Assembly: GCF_022414535.1 (NCBI RefSeq)
Contig: NZ_JADWYM010000012.1
Location: forward strand, 62,001-126,000
Direction of reading: 5' to 3'
Source: Streptomyces sp. MUM 2J
GTDB lineage: Bacteria; Actinomycetota; Actinomycetes; Streptomycetales; Streptomycetaceae
Length of the DNA stretch: 64,000 nucleotides
A program made the position numbers and the translations under genes. This document shows positions 60,804-64,000 of the stretch, piece after piece. The stretch's first letter is position 1. Each line of letters opens with the position of its first letter. Below the pieces are notes generated by a model, which saw only the letters and a list, made by a program, of their open reading frames with translations, had not been told where the DNA came from and searched no databases.

Positions 60804-60819
60804 CGGCCCACCGGTACGG

Positions 60820-61017
60820 TCAGTCGGGCAGCTGCCGCATCTCCACCACCCGCAGGCCCAGCGACTGGAAGCGCGCCAGCAGCCCGTACAGGTGCCCCTC
60901 GTCGGCGACGGGACCGTAGAGCAGGGTCTGCTCGTGGATCAGGACATGGCGAAGCTCCGGGAACGCCTTGGCCAGCGTCTCCGACATGTGTCCCGCGACG
61001 CGGATCTCGTAGCGCAT
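60820..61017 (-). CDS. Small conserved protein, 65 residues
   Basis: A short open frame with good codon bias and a GGGAG/GGAGAG site seven bases before the ATG. The sequence (MRYEIRVAGHMSETLAKAFP, then VLIHEQTLLYGPVADEGHLYG and LLARFQSLGLRVVEMRQLPD) reads as a compact alpha/beta domain and fits a small streptomycete family of unknown function often found beside LuxR/MalT-type regulators. It lies downstream of such a regulator, separated by about 310 bases, and converges with the DUF2252 gene with a 16-base gap. Confidence 0.72.
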   Translation of the reverse strand: MRYEIRVAGHMSETLAKAFPELRHVLIHEQTLLYGPVADEGHLYGLLARFQSLGLRVVEMRQLPD

Positions 61018-61331
61018 GTGCTGCTCTCCCGCCGACGGCCGACGGCCGGCCCACCGGGCTCTGCCGGGCCTCACCCTGCATCGTCCCGCCCGAGCGGGGT
61101 GCCGGGCCTCACCCGGCGAAGGTGAGCCGGGGCCGAGGGCGCCGGCGGTGACTCCACGCTCGACCGGCGTCGACGGGGTCGCGCGAGGCGCCGGGACGCA
61201 CGGCCGAGGGGCGGGTACGCGCACCGTGCCGGCGCGGCCGGGGGGCCGCGACACCTCTGGCACTCCGGCCGACGCCGATCGCTTCGTCACACGATCCCGG
61301 AGGTCGCCGTGTGCCCGGCAGCCGCGGGCGG
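61018..61331. other. Intergenic region, 314 bases
   Basis: No gene. It carries the end of the LuxR transcript, a 7-bp hairpin (61233-61250), and presumably the promoter of the small protein gene at 61017. Confidence 0.6.
61233..61250 (-). terminator. Hairpin after the LuxR regulator gene
   Basis: CGCGGCC (61233-61239) and GGCCGCG (61244-61250) pair around GGGG, about 80 bases beyond the regulator stop on the minus strand. It is a modest stem; tentative. Confidence 0.35.
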
Positions 61332-63998
61332 TCACAGCAGGCGCAGCTCGCGTGCGCGCCGCACGGCGTCGTGACGGCGGTTCACTCCCAGCTTGCGGTA
61401 GACGTTCTTGAGGTGGGTCTTCACCGTGTTCACCGAGACGAACAGGTCGCCGGCGATCTCCTCGGTCGACATCATCTGGGCGAGCCGCGTCAGGACGTCG
61501 CGCTCGCGGTCGCTCAGCTGCTCCACCGGCAGGGCCACGGGCTCGGGCTGCCGGCCGGGCGACTCTCCGGGCGCCGCGGGCCCCGGCGTGAACCAGCCGC
61601 CGCTCAGGCGCTGCAGCGGTGCCGTCGCCAGGTAGCCGCCGAGCCACGGCCCCGCTTCCAGAAAGGGCCGGCGCAGCCGCTCGCGCCGTGCGTCCACGAG
61701 GGCACGGGCGAGCAGCCGGCGCGTGGCGGCCGCGTCCGTCTCCGCGTTCGCGATCTGTGCCCGCAGCAGCGTCGCGCGGACGCGCACCGCGGGGCCGACA
61801 CGTTCCTCGGCGGTGACACCGTCGAGCGCGTCGAGGGCCCGGGGCCGGTCTCCTGCCGCCAGGCGGGCCCGTGCCAGGCCCACCGCGCACTCCGGCAGTT
61901 CCTGCGCCGCCTCCCGCAGCACCTCGGCGGCGGCGTCCGGACGGCCCTCCGCCAGGTGGGCGGCCGAGGCGGTCAGCGCGGCGTGACCGGCCGCCCAGGG
62001 TGAGGCGGTGACGGTCCGCGCAGCCGGCCCGGCGGCCGCCGGCGCGGCCCGTGCCCTGCCCCGGGCCGGCAGCAGCCGGGCCCGCACGATCGCCCGGAAC
62101 GCTGCCGTGACCGGGTCCTGCGCCGCCGGCTCGGGCGTCCGGTCGAGGAGGGCCTGTGCCTGGGCCGGTTCGTCCCTCTCAAGAGCCACCGCGGCCAGGA
62201 CCAGCCGGGCGAGTCCGGCGCCCGGGGACGGAGGCAGGTGGTGACGCTCGGTCTCGGCCGTCGCCGCGAGGGCGTTCCGCTCCGCCCGGCCCGGCCAGCC
62301 CATGAGGTGGTCGATCAGCGCCAGATGGGCCAGCGCCTCCTGCCGGGGCACGGCCGTGGCGGCACCTCCCTGTCCTGCGGCCACCTCGGTGAGGACGGCG
62401 CGCGCCTCGTCGAAGCGCCCGCTCCACACGCGCGTCGACCCCAGGTGCGTCAGCAGCAGGGCGGGAAGCTCGGGGTGCTGGTCGAGGAGGTGGGCGGGAA
62501 CCTCGCGCTGGAGCTCGCGGGCCGCCCGGGCGGCCCGTTCCGCACGGTCGGGGTCCCCGGTCAGCCGGGCCGCCAGGGTCTGGAGCAGCGCGCAGCTCAG
62601 CCGTGCGGCAGGACCGGAGTCGTCGGCGGTGAGCTGCTCCTCGGCACCGTGCAGGCGGGCCAGACCCCGTTCGAGGTCGAGGTGGGACAGGTCGCGGGCC
62701 GCGCGGACGAGGTCCGTCGCGGCGCAGCCCGCGCCGGGTTCCATGCCGGCGAACGGGTCGGTCCGGTCCTCGGAGCGCAGCCCGGTGAACAACTGCCCGA
62801 CGGCCAGGTCGTCGACGACGGCCCGGGCGGTGAACTCCCAGTCCCCCGCTGCGGCGCCGTGGGCCAGCATCTCCGGGAGCGGGCCGGACCGCCGCAGCCA
62901 CCGCGCGGCGCGCCGGTGCAGTTCGGGTTCCAGACCGGGTGTCCGCTCCCGCAGGTGAGCGCGGAGGATCTCGCGGAACAGCGGGTGGAGACGGTACCAG
63001 CCGTGGCCGAGGTCCTCGACGAACGCGTTCTGTCGGTGCAGCCCGGCGAGGAGCGGCGCCGCATCGGTCCGGCCCGTGAGGGCGTCGGCGAGTTCGGCCC
63101 GGAAGCCGTCCAGCACGCTGGCACGCAGCAACAGGTCCTGGGTCTGCGGCGGCTGCCGCTTGAGCACCTCGGCCAGCAGATAGTCGGCGACCACGCTGTG
63201 GCCCGCCTCGAACTCTCCGAGGTACCGCTCGGGGTCCGGGTCCTGCCCGGCCGCCAGAGCGCACAGTCGCAGCCCGGCCGCCCAGCCCCTGGTGCGTTCC
63301 ACCAGGTCCCGGGCGGCCCGCCCGGGCAGGCGCAGCCCGTGCAGGTCCAGCAGGGTCACCGCCTCCTCGGAGGTGAAGGCCAGTTCGGCGTCCCGGATCT
63401 CGGTCACCTCACCGGCCGTCCGGTACCGGTGCAGCGGCAGCAGCGGCTCGGTTCGGGTGAGGAGGATGAGGCGGAGTCCGGGGGCGGCATGGTGGAGAAC
63501 GAACTCCACCTGTTCCGAGACCTCGCACACGGTGTGGTCGTACTCGTCGAGCACCACGGTCGCGGGGTTGTCGTCGCTGCTCAGCCGTGCGGCGAGCTGG
63601 TGCAGCAGCGTGGGGGGCACCTGACCGGCGTCGGTGGGGAAGCCGATGTCGGCGGGCAGGGGCATGCCGCTGGTCCGCAGGGCCTGCAGCAGGTGGGCCC
63701 AGAACATGCCGGGCCGCCGGATCGCCGGGTCGAGGGTGAGCCAGGCGACCGGCTGCGCCAGTTCGGCTGCCCAGTCGGCGACCAGCAGGGTCTTGCCCGC
63801 GCCGGCGGCGCCGTTGACCATCGTCAGCGGGGTCAGCAGCCCCTCGTCGAGGTGCTTGACCAGCCGTTCGCGCCGCAGGAACGTGCCGGGTCGCGCCGGT
63901 GGGGTGAACCGCGTCCGCAGGAACGGGTCGCCCACCGGGTCGACGTCGGTGTCGGCAGGATCGTGCTGGGGTCGGTCGCTCTCCGCCACCATGTTCAC
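61332..63998 (-). CDS. LuxR-family regulator, MalT/LAL type with NTPase domain
   Basis: An 888-residue signal-transducing regulator. The N-terminal STAND-type NTPase has the P-loop GAAGAGKTLL (63-72) and LDEY as Walker B. The long middle part is TPR-like and Ala/Leu-rich (an adaptor or inducer-binding solenoid). The C-terminal LuxR helix-turn-helix is LSDRERDVLTRLAQMMSTEE, then IAGDLFVSVNTVKTHLKNVY. The candidate starts are GTG at 63998 and ATG at 63992, both at the window edge, so the true start could lie outside. The ligand and targets are unknown. Confidence 0.88.
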   Translation of the reverse strand: MNMVAESDRPQHDPADTDVDPVGDPFLRTRFTPPARPGTFLRRERLVKHLDEGLLTPLTMVNGAAGAGKTLLVADWAAELAQPVAWLTLDPAIRRPGMFWAHLLQALRTSGMPLPADIGFPTDAGQVPPTLLHQLAARLSSDDNPATVVLDEYDHTVCEVSEQVEFVLHHAAPGLRLILLTRTEPLLPLHRYRTAGEVTEIRDAELAFTSEEAVTLLDLHGLRLPGRAARDLVERTRGWAAGLRLCALAAGQDPDPERYLGEFEAGHSVVADYLLAEVLKRQPPQTQDLLLRASVLDGFRAELADALTGRTDAAPLLAGLHRQNAFVEDLGHGWYRLHPLFREILRAHLRERTPGLEPELHRRAARWLRRSGPLPEMLAHGAAAGDWEFTARAVVDDLAVGQLFTGLRSEDRTDPFAGMEPGAGCAATDLVRAARDLSHLDLERGLARLHGAEEQLTADDSGPAARLSCALLQTLAARLTGDPDRAERAARAARELQREVPAHLLDQHPELPALLLTHLGSTRVWSGRFDEARAVLTEVAAGQGGAATAVPRQEALAHLALIDHLMGWPGRAERNALAATAETERHHLPPSPGAGLARLVLAAVALERDEPAQAQALLDRTPEPAAQDPVTAAFRAIVRARLLPARGRARAAPAAAGPAARTVTASPWAAGHAALTASAAHLAEGRPDAAAEVLREAAQELPECAVGLARARLAAGDRPRALDALDGVTAEERVGPAVRVRATLLRAQIANAETDAAATRRLLARALVDARRERLRRPFLEAGPWLGGYLATAPLQRLSGGWFTPGPAAPGESPGRQPEPVALPVEQLSDRERDVLTRLAQMMSTEEIAGDLFVSVNTVKTHLKNVYRKLGVNRRHDAVRRARELRLL

Positions 63999-64000
63999 CA

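Noticed and set aside
1..64000. Insertion sequences, integrases, tRNA genes or attachment sites
   Set aside because: None was found on either strand; the accessory character of parts of the window rests on gene content only.

Overview
The window is high-GC actinobacterial DNA and almost certainly comes from a Streptomyces chromosome. The support is very strong G/C bias at third codon positions, many GTG and TTG starts, long chains of genes joined by 4-base ATGA/GTGA overlaps, and typical Streptomyces families: streptogrisin protease, a crtEIBV/crtYTU carotenoid cluster, PucR regulators, chitosanase and a large LuxR regulator. No tRNA, rRNA, transposase or phage gene was seen.

Layout. 1-2852: a streptogrisin-type protease cut by the window edge, a LysR regulator and an unsecreted GH16-like protein. 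3292-11674: a polysaccharide locus. A DasR-like operator lies upstream of a shortened Agd3-like protein, a PelF-like GT4 glycosyltransferase, a multi-span membrane protein, a LegB-like SDR, a sugar-nucleotidyltransferase, a second SDR, a spherulin-4 protein and a GH114 lipoprotein. The gene content parallels both the bacterial Pel loci and the fungal galactosaminogalactan cluster, so the expected product is a galactosamine-type exopolymer. 11865-19400: a four-gene operon of unknown function (SWIM zinc finger, VWA, MoxR ATPase, DUF5682). 19880-31399: isorenieratene-type carotenoid genes in two divergent operons (crtE-I-B-V and crtY-T-U), extended by a DUF2236 oxygenase and an FAD oxidoreductase. 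31452-35744: light-linked genes, namely an iron-sulfur photolyase, a DUF4383 membrane protein, a LitR/CarH-type B12 photoreceptor regulator and an ECF sigma factor.

36131-51766: a catabolic and transport region. It holds an acyl-CoA ligase with a divergent PucR regulator, a cyclophilin, an SDR/MDR oxidoreductase pair, a DUF485/solute:sodium symporter pair, and a complete branched-chain-type ABC transporter (livG-F-H-M-K) divergent from a PucR/TetR pair. Two near-identical palindromes flank the region between the SDR/MDR and symporter operons and probably co-regulate them. Two gene relics (an SDR and a CPBP protease) lie here. 52354-64000: pyruvate carboxylase, a two-copy 28-bp direct repeat with type I-E CRISPR-like spacing but no cas genes, a Tat-type chitosanase with a palindrome at its promoter, small membrane proteins (SHOCT, HdeD), a potassium-channel/DUF2252 pair, a 65-residue conserved small protein and a LuxR/MalT-type regulator.

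The best candidates for a little-described system are the galactosamine-polymer locus with its DasR-like site and the SWIM-VWA-MoxR-DUF5682 operon. All family assignments were made by reading motifs; no database search was run.
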